Assembly: GCF_029227915.1 (NCBI RefSeq)
Contig: NC_079876.1
Coordinates: 17,176,001-17,240,000, forward strand
Source of the DNA: Hydractinia symbiolongicarpus
Taxonomy: Eukaryota > Cnidaria > Hydrozoa > Anthoathecata > Hydractiniidae
Reading direction: 5' to 3'
Length of the DNA stretch: 64,000 nucleotides
This document shows, one piece after another, positions 46,711 to 60,232 of the stretch. A model generated the notes under the pieces. That model saw nothing but the letters and a program-made list of their open reading frames with translations, did not search any database and had not been told where the DNA came from. The translations under genes were made by a program, and so were the position numbers. Each line of letters starts with the position of its first letter. Position 1 is the stretch's first letter.

Positions 46711-47690
46711 TTGATGTTTTTTGTAACGTTAATTCTTGTAATTTTGGTTTTATAGTTTTTTTGAAAACACAAGTGAGGGAAAAAATCCAAGCTTGTTATT
46801 TTGGTGCCTATACCTAGCCTCAAGTATATCTAATATTACAAATTTTTGTTTTTTTTACATATGATGATATATAAACTTATATTAAACATTCCGACAATAT
46901 TTCATCTATTTTTATTTGTTGCATGACTTTAAAAAGTATTACAAAGTATTGCCTTGTATTGTGCCGCTTACCCTCCTTCTCAGAGATCCATGAGACGAGT
47001 TATTGCTACATTTTCATCTTGAAGATGCATATGATATTTTTAGAAAGCTTTTTAAGATGTATTTTTGTTATTTTTAGGTTGTATTTATTTATAATATTTT
47101 AAATATATAATTCTATGATAATTCAAAGCGTTTTTAAAATACTAATTGAGGGAGAAAATAGATGCAGAAATGTGTTTGTGAAGATTCAAGTGGGGGAGAG
47201 CATTCGCATGGTTTACTCTTTGTAACATAATTGTCGGAAGAGGAGGGGACAGCACAAAATTTCAAATTGGAAAAAGTGCATTTGGGAAACTAAGAAAATG
47301 AAATAAGAATTCTTCAAAAAGATTCTTCCAAACAGTGTAAGTAACAAAAATAATACGCATATATTAATACGCATATAACAATAATCCAATTCTGTAGGGG
47401 GACAACACAAAGTATAACAGTTAAAAATATTTTGAGACAGGGGAAAGTCAAAGGCATTTAACTCCCCCCATTTCAAACCTCATGAAAACCCACCTATCCC
47501 GATTCATTCACACCCCAACCCCTTAGGTTACCGACAAAAGTTTCCGCTACACTACTTATTCAAAAATGAAGAAGTTCCTTTCTGCACTCTATTACACTAC
47601 AATTACTAAAAACAAAAGAAGAAAAGGAATCGTTATTAGACGAATAAATCAATCTGCTAATCCTCGGATCGTCAGATGAGATAGGGAAGT
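46711..47690. other. PIF1 downstream region, no further gene
   Basis: Contains the likely PIF1 3' UTR and otherwise AT-rich sequence without supported exons. Confidence 0.4.
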
Positions 47691-49190
47691 GAAAAACAAT
47701 CAGGAAGCTGATTTGAACGAAATCATTTGAAAAAGTAACCATTCCAGACACACTAACCAGTGCTATATTAACACCAAAACACAAGAGTGGAAGCAAAACC
47801 AAAGCTGAAAACTACCGCCCAATTGCCCTAACTTCTCACATCATAAAGGTCTTTGAAAAGGTTGTCCGAAATCAAATTGTGTCATTCATGGAAGAAAATA
47901 ACCTGTTCAACAGCTCCCAACATGGTTTTCGTGGTGGACGGTCATGTCTGAGCCAGCTTCTTCACCATTTCCACAATATTCTACAAATACTCTGCAATAC
48001 TTCGCAAAAGCGTTTGACAAGGTCGATATAGGCATATCACTTAAAAAGATAAAAAACTTAGGTATCAAAGGCAAACTACTCAAATGTCTGAAGTCCTTCC
48101 TAAAAAAAGGAACCCAGTACGTCTCAGTAAACGGTCACCACTCAGGCACCACAAAAGTCATTTCTGGCGTCCACAAGGAAGTGTGCTTGGACCGCTCATC
48201 TTCCTTATCCTTATGGAGGATATTGATCTTTCTGTAAAGGGCACATCACTCTCAAGCTTTGCAGATGATACAAGACTTACAATGATGGTTAGCTCTGAAA
48301 GTGAAAGTAAACTCAGTCTACGAATGGAGTAAACAAAACAACATGAGGTTCAACAATACAAAGTTTGAACTCCTGCAGTACGGAAAAGACCTAGATCTGA
48401 AGTCAAAGTCAAGGTACAAAACAACAGTATCAACACAAACCAAAGGTCTTGGAATACTAATGAAAGATGATGCTACCATCAAATCGCATATAAATAAAAT
48501 CGTAGAAAATACAAAACAACTTACAAGCTAGATTCTTCTAGTCTTTCGAGCGATCACCAGAAGTTCTCCTACCACTATGGAAATTCTAGACTCGAGTACT
48601 CCTCTCACCTCTGGTCTCCTGCTAGTAAAGGACAAATCAAGGTACTAGAAGCTCTGCAGTGGAGCTACCTGAAAAAGATCAACTGTGTACACAGAATGAC
48701 TTACAACAACGCACTAAAACAGCTCAAATTGTACTCGTTACAACGACGACGTGAACGCTATCAAGCCATATACAGTTGGAAAATAGCTGAAGGCATTGTC
48801 CCAAACCTTCATCCACCCATGCAAACCCATGCAGCACAAAGAAAAGGGCGTCTCTTCAACTACCACCGGTGCTGAACAATTCCACAAGCTTCGCTAAACT
48901 ACACAACGGCCTTCGTTATCAAGCTTCAAGAACCTTCAACGCCCTGCCCGAGTCTCTAAGAAACATCACTTCGTGTCTTCAGTTTTAAAGTTTAAAACAG
49001 CCCTCGACAAGTTTCTCAAAACTCTCCTAGATGAACCTCCGTTCCCCGGGACAAATGAAGCCTCAGAAAACAGTATAGTCACTGTAGTTCGATCTAACCC
49101 TCATCCTCCTCTCTTTAGAGATAGAGTAGAAGAAGAGGAAGAAGTGACTTACGTCGGTCGTCCACGACAGACATGAAGCTACAACTTCAA
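47690..49190 (+). mobile_element. Decayed non-LTR retrotransposon (CR1/Jockey-like LINE)
   Basis: RT motifs appear in successive frames: AENYRPIALTSHIIKVFEKV, NSSQHGFRGGRSC, AFDKV, SSFADDTRL (the F-A-D-D catalytic box, 48258) and KGLGILMKDDA. The C-terminal YSSHLWSP and RRRERYQAIYSWKIAEGIVP stretches follow. Multiple frameshifts and deletions break the frame; the 5' half, including the endonuclease, is absent. Confidence 0.75.
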
Positions 49191-49233
49191 AAGTTAACAT
49201 AAGTAAGAAAAAGAAAGAAAGCCACCTCCATAG

Positions 49234-49328
49234 CAACCTTGTTCCCAGGGCATTTTGCCTTGTTGATGAAGTTGGCCAGCACTCCGTAATAACCGCTCAA
49301 GGGCCACAAGACCCTGGGGGCGAGGTTG
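49234..49328. mobile_element. Palindromic CAACCTCG element, copy 4
   Basis: From CAACCTTGTTCCCAGGGC to CCTGGGGGCGAGGTTG, flanked on both sides by ACCTCCATA, the clearest target duplication of the family. Confidence 0.7.
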
Positions 49329-49329
49329 A

Positions 49330-52300
49330 CCTCCATAAGTGAAATATCAGTGGAGAGCAAGAGCAAAATCGTAACACGACCTTGGAAAAGAAAGGGAAAA
49401 GAACAATCCTGGAAGCATCAAACAATCAAAGTCACGACAATAATGAAATCTCAAAACAAGCAGGAAGCGAGAAGAAGGCAATAGTGGAATGAGCACAGTG
49501 AAGAGGGATCTTGCATATTTGATGACTATTAAATTACCTCACAAAAATAAAAAATAATTGTTGTTGTCTCCCATATACTTGACATTAGTCACAAAATTTT
49601 AAAAAATGGAAAATATTATTAATCGGCAAAATGTTAGTAGGACAAATAAAACCATTTTTAGATGTGGCTAAAATTATGCCATACTTTGTTTTTTCCGCTA
49701 AGTAGTTATACAAAAATCCACTTCGCATCGGGTCCCCGAGGGCCAAAAGTATTTCTTACACCTTGGCAACAAAAATATTTCCATAATGGCAGCTCAACGT
49801 CGAAGAAATATTCTAGAATTGCACTGCAGTGTTGTCTCTCTTTACTTCTCCCACGTGTTTTCTTGATTACTGTATACTTTTTACCTAGCTAGAGTACAAA
49901 AGTAAGATTAAATGGTTTAGTATGGATAGCTCTAGCGAACTTAGGCGAACTGGCTCCTACTAGATTTTCAATTTTCACAAGGAACTGGAATCCCTTCAGA
50001 ACATAGAGGAAAGGTAACCAACTAGCTAGCTAGCTATAAAGCTTTTCTCCAGGTCATATCCAGTGATTTAAGTACTCATTGCTGTTAAAGCTCACCTCCC
50101 ATAGCCCAAAAAGTTTATCTAAAAAATATATACTTATTGTCCCAAACTTAAGGAAGTCAGGGTGAACTAATTCTAGCCTGTACCACAGGATAGTTAGCTA
50201 GTTAGCTGATGCAGGATAATTATACGGTATACATGTACAGTACAATTAGCTTCTTATATGGCTAATTATACCGTAGAGATCTCTTTTACACAAATTTCCA
50301 CAATCTTTTTTGATATTGATTGTAATCAAAAGCTTCCTCATGTTCTTCAAAACTTACGACGTCTTTTCCAGATTTTTTCTTGAACTCAGAATAATTAGCT
50401 TCTCATGTACAGCTAATTAAACAGTAAAATTGATATCTTTCTTGCACAATTATTTCTTGTTCTTGTTTTGATTTTTATTGAAACAGAAAATTATGTGGAC
50501 TCATATAGATGGCTACACAGGGAGACCAATAACAAATAAAAGTGTGAAGGTTTAAGTAACAGAAAATGAATTAAGCATGACAAACCTCAGTTGTCTCTGT
50601 TTTTTTCCAAATTTGCCCCCTAAAAGTTGTCAAATTGAGTATCCCAATCTACTACCATATTAGCTTGCAAAATATATGAGTTTCATATCAAGTAAGGTAA
50701 TGCCAATTGTAGTGCCAATGTCAGTTAGGTTAAACATGTGATTAGACTATGGTAGCCTAATTAGGCTACCATAGCCACTTGACTTTTGTACCATAGCCAC
50801 TTGACTTATGGCTTAACTAGATGATTAAGAACTTACAATTTTGCTTAAATTATTTTAAATTGCAGAACGGATTTAACATGGACCTAGAAATGCCTGACCA
50901 AATGTTGTTGTATTTAAGCCATGTATTGATTACTTTATCAACCTCCCGGTTAGCTTTTTTGTATCAAATAATGGAGGTCGGCATGCAGAATATTAAATAA
51001 CAGGTTACAAATCACCTACTCTACAATTTATTACCTCATTAAACATAGCCTAATTAGGTGTTTTACCCAGACTTAAATGATGAGAGTTTGGAACAGAACA
51101 AACAACTTAGTTGCAAAACTTAAAAAAGAAAAAAAAAAAGAACGCATAGGTTTTTATTAAGAAGTATACCATTGTATTGCAATATTTCTATAGAGAGGTC
51201 GAATTCTCCACATACTCCATTAATTACATTCCAAAATTAGGCTCAATTAATTGTGGTAATAATACAGAGCAGACAAACTTTGGCTAACATCTAGAGAAAA
51301 AGTATGAATTCAAAGGCATCAGAAGGCACTTTTGTTGTTGTTGTTGTTGTTGTTAGCTTAGTTTACTGAGTTTATTGAATCTGTTTACAATTGCAAACTT
51401 CAAATGATTTTTTTTTCTAATAAGTTTTGACAGACAGAAACATAAATTTTATAACGAATAAACAGGATGTAACTTTAAAAAAAAGAAATAGAAATGTCAC
51501 GAGAAATATCAATTTGACGTTTCTTTCTCAAACTGCAAAAAAAAAAAAAAAATAGTTTTGAGGTTCTGGAAGTAACAGACACAAAAAGCATTCATGATAT
51601 AGCTGTTACCTCTAGCTGGTTTCTTATTAAATACACAAAACCAGTGATACTACAGTACAGACCGAATGTAACGTTCCGCATACACGCAACTCGCATAAAT
51701 AATTATTTTCATAATAGATTATTGTCTTTTAGAGAAAATAATTACACCGCGAGAAATTAAAAAGATCAGAGAAACTTATTGTATAAATAACAATAACCTG
51801 TGTGTGACGATGTTGAGAATACTTTAGAATTTGTAAAAATATAAAAATAAACTTTACTGTGTATACAATCTTAATTTTATCTTGAAGGAAGATTTAAAAT
51901 ATGTTATATTTTCAGAACATGATTTCAATAAAATTTTTTGTAAAACTGTAACTTGCGTAAGTAATCATGACGCTGATCTGAAAAGACTCATAATATTATA
52001 TATTATATATATAATGGTCAAATATGTTTGCTAGCTAAAATGTAATACTGCTGAGTATTGCTTAAATATTTCGCTTTATAGAAAAAATAATATAAAAAAT
52101 ACATCACAGAATATGTTTGTTGTATAACACCCTCCTCCATTATGATATAAAATATTTTAAGCCTATACTATATTCCTTAAAAAATTTCACGTTCAGGACA
52201 TATATTTTTTATAAGACTGCCTGAAAAACATAAAAACAACACTAACATTTTTTTAAAAGTTATGCTGCTAAAGTTATTCCTGAAGTTTTTTAAGAAAAAG

Positions 52301-52360
52301 GATCGCAATAAAATTTTCAAAAGGATAATGTTTTTTGAAAAGTCTTTTAAACAAAAAACA
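49330..52360. other. AT-rich stretch without supported gene
   Basis: Contains a (TTG)7 microsatellite at 51332-51354, a palindrome TTAGGCTACCATAGTC/TAATTAGGCTACCATAG near 50740-50775, and AT-rich runs. No exon was recognised. Confidence 0.4.
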
Positions 52361-52361
52361 A

Positions 52362-53164
52362 CAGGGTGTCTAACGGACCCTGAAAACCCTAAAAACCCTG
52401 AAAGGCCCTGAATTTATTTAGGTGGCCCTAAAAACCCCGATTATCATAAGAATTAGCCAAAAAACCCTTAAACCCTGAAAACATATTTCTCTTTTAGTTT
52501 GCAATAATGTTTTATGTGACAAAGTTCAAGGAAAGTAATATAACCTCATGTAGAAACTTCTATGAATTATATTTATACTCAGTGGAAATATTTACATTCA
52601 TAATATTCATATAATATTATATTTAATTTTTTTATTTTTGTGAATTTTGTGTGAGGAGTTTAAGCTTTCAGTGGCCACCTTGTTTTTGATTTTTTCTCTT
52701 CTTTGTTTTCAAATGAGTAGTCATGTAGTAGATAAACCGATTGAATGAGTTTCAAAATTCGTAACCTCCTGTTATCACACTACATAACTCATGAAACTGA
52801 GAAAAAAAACTCAAAATGCTTGATTTTAAAATATGTCATACTTCACATTCTTTGTGCATTTATGCCATCAAATTTGGTTTTTATTTTTATTTTGATTCTA
52901 AGAAAATATCTTCAGGTGAAAAGATTATTTTTATTTTGTTATAGCTGTAGATATTTTTTTGCTATAGCTGTAGATATTTTCTGTCTGTTTCATTACTTCA
53001 TCCTGTTTACAAAATGCTTGATTTTTGAAAAGCACCCACCTTATTTTACGGTATCTTTGTAGGACCCTGAAAAATGAAGAAAAAACCCTGAAGAATTACA
53101 AAATATTGGCAAAATAACCCTGAATGACCCTGAATTTGATTTCTGAAATTCACTAGACACCCTG
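52362..53164. mobile_element. hAT-like non-autonomous element (803 bp)
   Basis: Termini are CAGGGTGTCTA and its complement TAGACACCCTG, the classic hAT form. Many subterminal ACCCTGAA/ACCCTAAA motifs point inward from both ends, likely transposase-binding sites. No clear 8-bp duplication (AAAAACAA versus AACAAGCG). No transposase. Confidence 0.65.
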
Positions 53165-53756
53165 AACAAGCGCATGAAACTTTTTTAACAACAATAGTTT
53201 TGTGCACGATTCCTTTTGCGTAATGTTTTGTTGAAAAAATATAGCGTGGGATAAAATGTTAAGAAATATATTTTTTAAAACAGACCAAATTTAAAATATA
53301 AATATATTTATATAAAATCATGCAAAAAAACATTTTTAAAAAAAACAGTTTTTGCGCAATTTATTTTAATCTTTTGCGTAGTTAACAGATCGTTAAATTT
53401 TATTACTTGCGCTAATACCTAAGGGATGTTTTATTTTCAATAAGTTTTAACAATAAAACTTGCAGTTATGAGAAAATAATAACAGTATTGTTTTATCGCG
53501 AAGCTTTTGTTAAATCACTCGTAACATAGCTCTCGCAAAGATCATTAAAGGAATTACGATAAACAAAAGATTAAAGGGGTTCTGACTTGCAGGAAAAGGT
53601 GTTGTATAGCGTGTACGCGGAAGCTTACATTCGGACTGTACTGTAATAAAAATGGAGTATTGTAGTTGTTTTATATTAAAAGTATACGGCACATAAAGTA
53701 GTATCCACAATTTTATTCACTACCCTGTTTTGGGGCATGTGCGCTGCTAGTGATCT

Positions 53757-53792
53757 TTAAACAATAACAACTCAGTCAAATAATAATCACTA
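53757..53792 (+). promoter_or_regulatory. Putative promoter block upstream of the ubiquitin-like gene
   Basis: TAAACAATAACAA and, 16 bp on, CACTATGGCAAC. The same two words occur next to each other at 63027-63052, before CFAP57. The right half, GGCAAC, matches half of an RFX X-box; the left half does not. Confidence 0.3.
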
Positions 53793-54583
53793 TGGCAACA
53801 ACGCTTGACCAAAGATCCAGCTGTCTGGTTGGTGAACACATGTTTCTGTTTTTCCTTTCATGAATTAACTGGAAGCCCTTGAACACAAAGAACACCTGGA
53901 GAACTTATGCATTTTTTACAAGTCCATTGTCTTAAGGTTGAACTAAAAAAACATTTTTTTAAACTTTTAATAACAGAGAATAACTAAAAACATTGCTAGT
54001 TGAAAATAACATAGAAAATGACTTCCTTACCTCCCTGCTGCACTTTTTACTTGCACGCAGGTGGGAGTAGAAATACAAAACAAATGGAACATTCAATCTT
54101 GTTTATATTGTAGGTTTTATTTTTTCTTAGCAGTTACTACCAATTCGTCTTAATAGACAAGATTCGTTAAAAAACTTGAAAATGGATTGCTTAGCTTTGA
54201 TAGTAGGCATATGGCACATTTGTTTATCCATTTGTATATACTCAAAGTTAACCAGGCCACTAAACGGGTGTCTGCATCTGGCCTAAACTGACAGAAATTG
54301 CTTGGAACAATTAACATATAATTTCCTTACCCAAGTCACACTCATAACTCTTGATGTGAAAAATTAGCGAAGGCTTTGTGATGCCTTATCAGATAAGTTT
54401 ATGACCTGTGATGCTTCACAAGTAGACTTAGTGTGCGACTCATTTTTGTTTTAGAGAGTTTGAATATAAGAAGGTTTATATGTAGTTATGTAAACTTGAG
54501 GATTGCTTAGTGTTCTTGCTTCTGTTTTTTTAGGTCTACTATTAAACATTCCATTATGTTAGTCCTATTGATACAATGAAAAA

Positions 54584-57500
54584 ATGGGTAATGGTCCAAC
54601 AAAAGAAGAGAAATTAATAGAGCAAGTTGCAATCAAGGTAAACAAAGTTGCTAAAGTTTAATTTGACATGCTTAGCAGGGTTTGAATCATTTCAGTCATT
54701 TGGCAAATGTTTGCTGAATGCAGAGCAGAAAAGCTCATTGCAGTTTTGGTCTGAGACCACTGGGTACGAGCAACTATTTTGTTGCAACAACCATTATAAA
54801 AATAGCTTAATGAAAAACTGGGATTTTAAATTTTAACTTATTCTTCTAAGAATAATACGCAAAGACAGCATTTCAATTTGCAAATTGCGAAATGCGAACT
54901 GCTAATCAGAAACCCCGTGAGAGTTATTTTCTGCTCACCTTCTTTTTATCTTTTAAATAAGAATATCAGGCTCGTTTTATTTGCCAGCCTAGAGAAATCC
55001 TCTTTGTACCACAAAATTGTGTATTGCACTTTATCTCCTATAATAATATAGAAATTGCATGTGTGTGGCTGTCTGTTTAGAACAGGCAAAGTCGATTACA
55101 CTTTCTATACAATTTTCATTAAAAGCGGCTATAAAATGTTCTCTGTTTTGCTTACATACATATTAAATAGGCTAAAAATTAAAGTAAGGCAATTTCATTA
55201 GCTGAGAAATTCAACTATTGTATTCTAATTTAAGTTTACTATGACAGGTAATATAATTACTTTGTTATAAATTAAAGTACAGACGATGTTATTGTTATTG
55301 TCTGTTTCTTTCGAAGCGATTTGTTTGCATTTATTTTTTATGAAATCAACAACAAATCATTTTGTGTTGACGGCACACAATTTTTATTAAAAGTTTATGT
55401 GAGTCGATATTCTTTTGTATATATTTACAGGAGACTCTCCTTGAATGTCCTATACTTGTTGACTTGGATCATGGAACAGTTAGACATAGACACGAAGAAA
55501 GAGTTACATCGGACAACAATGAAGAAGAAGAAGATAAAGTGAAAATTGGTTACTTCTATCATCCACGTTTAAATGATTTCAGTGAAGGTATAAAGTTGTT
55601 TGGAATATACAAAGTTTTGTTTTGTCTACTTTTTTAAAAGAATAGCTTTACTTGCTTTTATATTGCATAAGAATATTTTAATTAAAACTGGATGTTAAAC
55701 TTGCATTTAAAGGCTATAAAAAATGGTGTTTTTGATAATAGTATTTCATAGATTTTTGCCAACCATTACACAATAAATAAATTGTAACATAAACTAATTT
55801 TGTGTGTATGGAAAAAAATGTAAGATAAATTATCTAAAGTTATTTGTAGTAATATGGCCTTGTCTGCTTAAACAAGCACCTCTGGTGGATCACATTATTT
55901 GCAAAGCTATTCTATTCATTCCTCAGCAGTTCTAATATTGAGATGGGATAACATCTAATTTAACCAAGCTGTGAACATCCTCTGGGGGAGGCTCCCAGGT
56001 ATTTCATAATCCTTCACTATTTTGCACTAGGATATTTTTGTTCATTGTTTAGAGGTGACCAAATATGTACCAGGCTTGTTGTGAAGTTCTTGTGTTCTAA
56101 TACTTTTTTGGGGTCGTACCAGGCTTTTGCTATTTGAGTCATAGCAATAGCAGAATTGTTTTTGGTATTTTTGGCCTTTCAATCTTTTTTATGAAAGTTA
56201 ACCTGGCAAATATTTTTATTTTTAACTGACTTTGACTAATTTTAATCCAGTGAAAAATGAAATGTATTTTGTACTGCGACTGAAAGGTATAAAAAAATCA
56301 TAAAAATTTCGAAATTTTGTTATGAAAACATTAATTCATGCTCAATTTCTTTTGTATCAGACCAAAAATGCACAAAAAAGTCCGGATGTTTTTGTTTACT
56401 ACATTTGTTAAGCAGTGTGCAAGATTAAACTCAAGTTGAGTTGTTTTAACAAATTAAAGCGTGTAAACAGGAAGTAGGAAGTTGAAAGCAAAGTTGTCAA
56501 GTTGATACCTGCTTTCAACCAGTTGAGATGAAATCCCTATTGTTCTCTTGCCTATGTGATGTATTGAAATAAAAACGTTTTACAAACATTTTGGGCGAAT
56601 TGAAAAAATAGCCGATCTATATTATAATACCCGTATCCGTCTGTCCATCCGTCCGTCTGTCTGTCACGCAAAATGGTAGCTTAGCTGCGCATGTAGTGAG
56701 ACGCACACAATGAGGTATAAAAAGGACGGGTTTTTCCACGGGCTAACGACTAGTAGTATTAAATTGTATTAAAAAAAAGAAAATGAAAAAAAATATATAG
56801 CTGCATGACGGTGGTTGTGGAAAAATGTGAAATGATAAACACAGATAAAAGAGGAAATTTTTGCATTAAAATAGCTTTTGTATTATTAAAACGTCGTATT
56901 TATTATAATTTTTTAAAATTATCAAACGGGGTAATCAGTACTCCTGAATTTATTGTTCTCTGTTAAAAGGCGGTTTACACATATACATGTTTTAACTTTC
57001 AATTGAAACAACGCTTTAGCTAGTTAACTCGTGTAGACAGTATTTAACTAGTAGTAAACGCTGCTTTAATCTTTATATAATATTTTCATTGACCATAAAC
57101 CACTTACCGAGATTTTGCTCAGAATAGAATTTAATCAAGGTAAAGTTTCAGTCCTATGTGAATTTTTAGATGCTCTGATGACTCAGTCTGAAAACAACCG
57201 TCTGAAATATGTATTTAAAGGACCACTTAAGGATACTGGTAAAAAACTATACTACATCTATGGAACCAAAGTATCTGATAAAGACGAAGGTATACACCAT
57301 GACCAGTACAAACCACAAGGGAAAGGTTACAACTGGCCACAGTCGTATCGCAAGGCGAACAATCTTTATTACGATGTTATATTTCCGCAGAAAGGTATGG
57401 TTCACTGCTGCTATTAAGCCACTGGTAGTCTACCTGTGGTTTTAACGAATTTTAAGCCACTTGTAGTCTTCCCAATTTTTTAACGATTTAAGTGTTTTAT

Positions 57501-60232
57501 ATAAAGAGTACTAAATCTAAGTGTTTGCCAAAGTTTTAATTTCGGACATTTTGCACATGTGCGCATATTTTTGTAGGTTATAAAGCAGGAACACAATGCT
57601 ATTAATTAAATTTATTGAATTTTGCAAAAACACAAGATCCAAAAGGCACTAGAATTAATTTTTTTACCTATAGTCATCTTTCTTTAAAATAATTTACTGA
57701 TTTTATAGGAATATTTTTTGAATGTGTTTCTTTGATAACTGGCGTCTGTTTACATTACGCAAAGATGTCTTTTGTAGCTATTTTGAAACCGCCACTGCTT
57801 GTTCCAATGCCTCTGCCAGTAAAATTAAAAAGGATTTGGAAGATAACATTATGCAAAATACAAAGCTATATAATGTCTTATGCCTAATAAGCAATTCACA
57901 AATTGTGTTTCACGATGAATAAGAATCGTAAATGCTTTATAGAAATTAAAACTTGTATATATACAAATATTAAAGAAACAAATTTTAATAAAACTTTTAT
58001 TCCCAAGATTTCTTGTGAGAGAGCTACGTGAATGTATCTGGTATTAATATAATAGCTTGGATAACAAATGTCATAAGGTTGACTGCCTCAAAAATAAAAA
58101 AAATAAAACTGAGAGCAATCCTTTCCTTTCAACTAAATTTATTTTGCATACCCTTTACTGGTAGGGTATATGTGGAAATTATTCGAAAATTAAACCATGT
58201 TTAAAATAGTATTATTCGATAGTCAATCAATAAATCCACAATCCTTTTTATATTAATTTTGCACCATAAATTTTCGATTATAAAATTGCGCAGAGATAAA
58301 ATACAGTATTAAGGACAAGCCGGTGGCCCATGCATGAATGTACCGCATTTCGTGTTTCTTGCGGCTTGTGGTGTTATTTTGCTTTGAGACAGACAGACGA
58401 CGGCTATTGATGTGGAGACATTGACTGACTATCCAACCAGTGTAAACTTTTATAATGTCAACCTAATTTTCACATTTTACACGCAGATGACAACGGAGAA
58501 ACCACTGATGTGCAACCAGAAGAATTAGATGATACAAGCAGTGTGTCATCTGGAATTACTGCTGACATGTTGACACAAAAAGACGAGATAGGGTGAGTTG
58601 AAGAAAAGATTGAAGAAGAAAAGGAGGCGAAATTGATGTCCCCAAATTTGCCTTGTATCGATAAACTGAAATTTCAGATTTTTAAATTTGCACGGACATT
58701 CGCAACCTTCTGTTTCGCATTTTCCTTAGCTCGCAATTTTCCTCTAAATTCAGTATAAAATTAACTTTGGACATATATAAGAAAAACAAGAACTGTCTGC
58801 AATCTCATATCTTACAATTTCAATAAAAAGTGTAATCATTCGCGATTTTTGTATTTTGTATTTTTCACAATTCTCGAGATCTGATTCGCGAACTTTAAGA
58901 CCATACTCTTTTCTTTCGCAAACAATTTGTTCCCCTAAAGAAGCTTCGTCAATAATTTACTTTTTCAAGTTTAAGCACGTGTAAGCTACTTCTCCAGCCC
59001 ATGATAAACGTCACAAAACCGGTACAATAACACTGTAAATCTCGCAGACCCTGAACATTTTTGATGGCAAAAAAAACACTGTTCTGAGGAAACTCTTTTA
59101 ATTCCACCTGAACCTGTTTATGTGTTTCTTACATCTTACAGCTTATAATTTTTAACATATTTCTTCTTTGGCTCACAATAGGACGTTCAAAGCATACAGA
59201 AAAAATAAACTCCAGTCAGCTTTGTAATTACTCTGAATATTTCTTCATCTGTTTATTCAGTCTTAAGTTGCGCCACAGCGAAACAGTTGGTGACGTGGTT
59301 GAACGAATTTCGTTGCAGTTGTTGATTCCTTCATCAAACATTCATCTTATGGTGAACAAGAAGGAGCTGAAGTAAGTGCTTTTAGTACATTATCTTACAT
59401 AATGGCCACAAGTCATGGAAATTTTCAGAAATTATGGGCAGGAAAGTCACGGAATTTGGTTTGGTCTGTAAAAACTGTAGGAAACATTTTTTTGAAAAAA
59501 GTTTTTTTGTTTTTTTTGCAATAAGCATTTTTAAATTTTGATGACTCTCTTTATACATGTTTGCCTACTTGATTTTTTTAATATTATTATTATTGGAATT
59601 ATTAACCCAGGATAGCTTCTTCAGGTCCTATTAGTTCTGCTATCAATAAGGGTCCTGCGAAAGGGGTTCTAGTACATTCACTTCCCATTTGAGCTACAAA
59701 AGCCGTGCGAGTACAGCAACCGGTTAACCAGACAACCGGCTAAGATATCAATCCTATTCTCATGCTGAACGCTAAGCAGAGAGCATCGATTCACAGTTTT
59801 ATAATCTATAGCGTGATTCAGCCGAGGTGGAAACCCGAGGCCTTTTGCAACGGAAGCGGAAGTACCGCAAGGCTACCAGTCAGTAACATACATTGTACCA
59901 TTAGCTGGCGTACCATTCCCATTGCAAGTACTATTATTCGATTTGTAACTTTGTAAAAAAATTTAATCTCATTCAGTGGTCATGGAATTCAAATGACCAT
60001 CTTGGGAAATGGTCTATAGGCGGTAGTCTGCAAAAACAAGTTACTTCTCAAAGAATGATGCGTGGGTCGATACATCTAAAAGAAATATGAACGTGGCTTT
60101 AAAATATGGAAGCTGATCAGCTTAGATATTTTCTGTTTATTTTCTTTTAGAAACAATGAAGTATTGGCTGATTTCATACCCGACAGCATGAAAAGGACGA
60201 CTTTATTTAGCGTGACGTTAAGGCTAACATAA
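54584..60232 (+). CDS. Ubiquitin-like-fold protein with N-myristoylation signal (six exons)
   Basis: Exons 54584-54637, 55431-55587, 57128-57394, 58487-58592, 59261-59371 and 60151-60232. Phases agree at every junction and sum to 777 nt, a 258-residue protein. It starts MGNGPTKEEK, fitting the N-myristoylation rule (Gly2, Thr6), so membrane attachment is possible. The middle (about 70-160) is a conserved-looking block with YYIYGTKVSDKDEGIHHDQY and NWPQSYRKANNLYYDVIF that I do not recognise. An acidic linker (58.5 kb exon) precedes a C-terminal ubiquitin-like domain, LKLRHSETVGDVVERIS through IHLMVNKKELK to TTLFSVTLRLT. There is no C-terminal Gly-Gly, so it is not a conjugated modifier. An acceptor at 54533 (TTCTGTTTTTTTAG) shows that the 5' UTR is spliced. 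Gene identity is unknown. Confidence 0.75.
56616..56753 (+). mobile_element. Mini-Helitron (138 bp) in intron 2 of the ubiquitin-like gene
   Basis: A|TCTATATTATAATACCCGTA, then TGTCACGCAAAATGGTAGCT, then TTTTTCCACGGGCTAACGAC and CTAG|T: the same family as 25691-25830. The 3' hairpin is shortened. Confidence 0.7.
58310..58418 (-). mobile_element. Helitron fragment
   Basis: On the minus strand TCTCCACATCAATAGCCGTC, then GTCTGTCTGTC, is a Helitron 5' end; no 3' terminus was found. Confidence 0.4.
59579..59882 (-). mobile_element. tRNA-derived SINE, copy 2
   Basis: Minus strand: GACTGGTAGCCTTGCGGTAC head, degraded B box (GGGTTTCCACCTCGGC), body as in the other copies, and tail (AAT)n next to 59579. 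It lies in intron 5 of the ubiquitin-like gene. Confidence 0.65.

Noticed and set aside
52380-52480. Interstitial telomere repeats (CCCTAA)
   Set aside because: The words are mixed ACCCTGAA/ACCCTAAA with irregular spacing and belong to the subterminal region of a hAT-like element.
54576-54617. Upstream ATG at 54576 as start of the ubiquitin-like gene
   Set aside because: It is out of frame and ends after 13 codons; the ATG at 54584 opens the exon that fits in phase.
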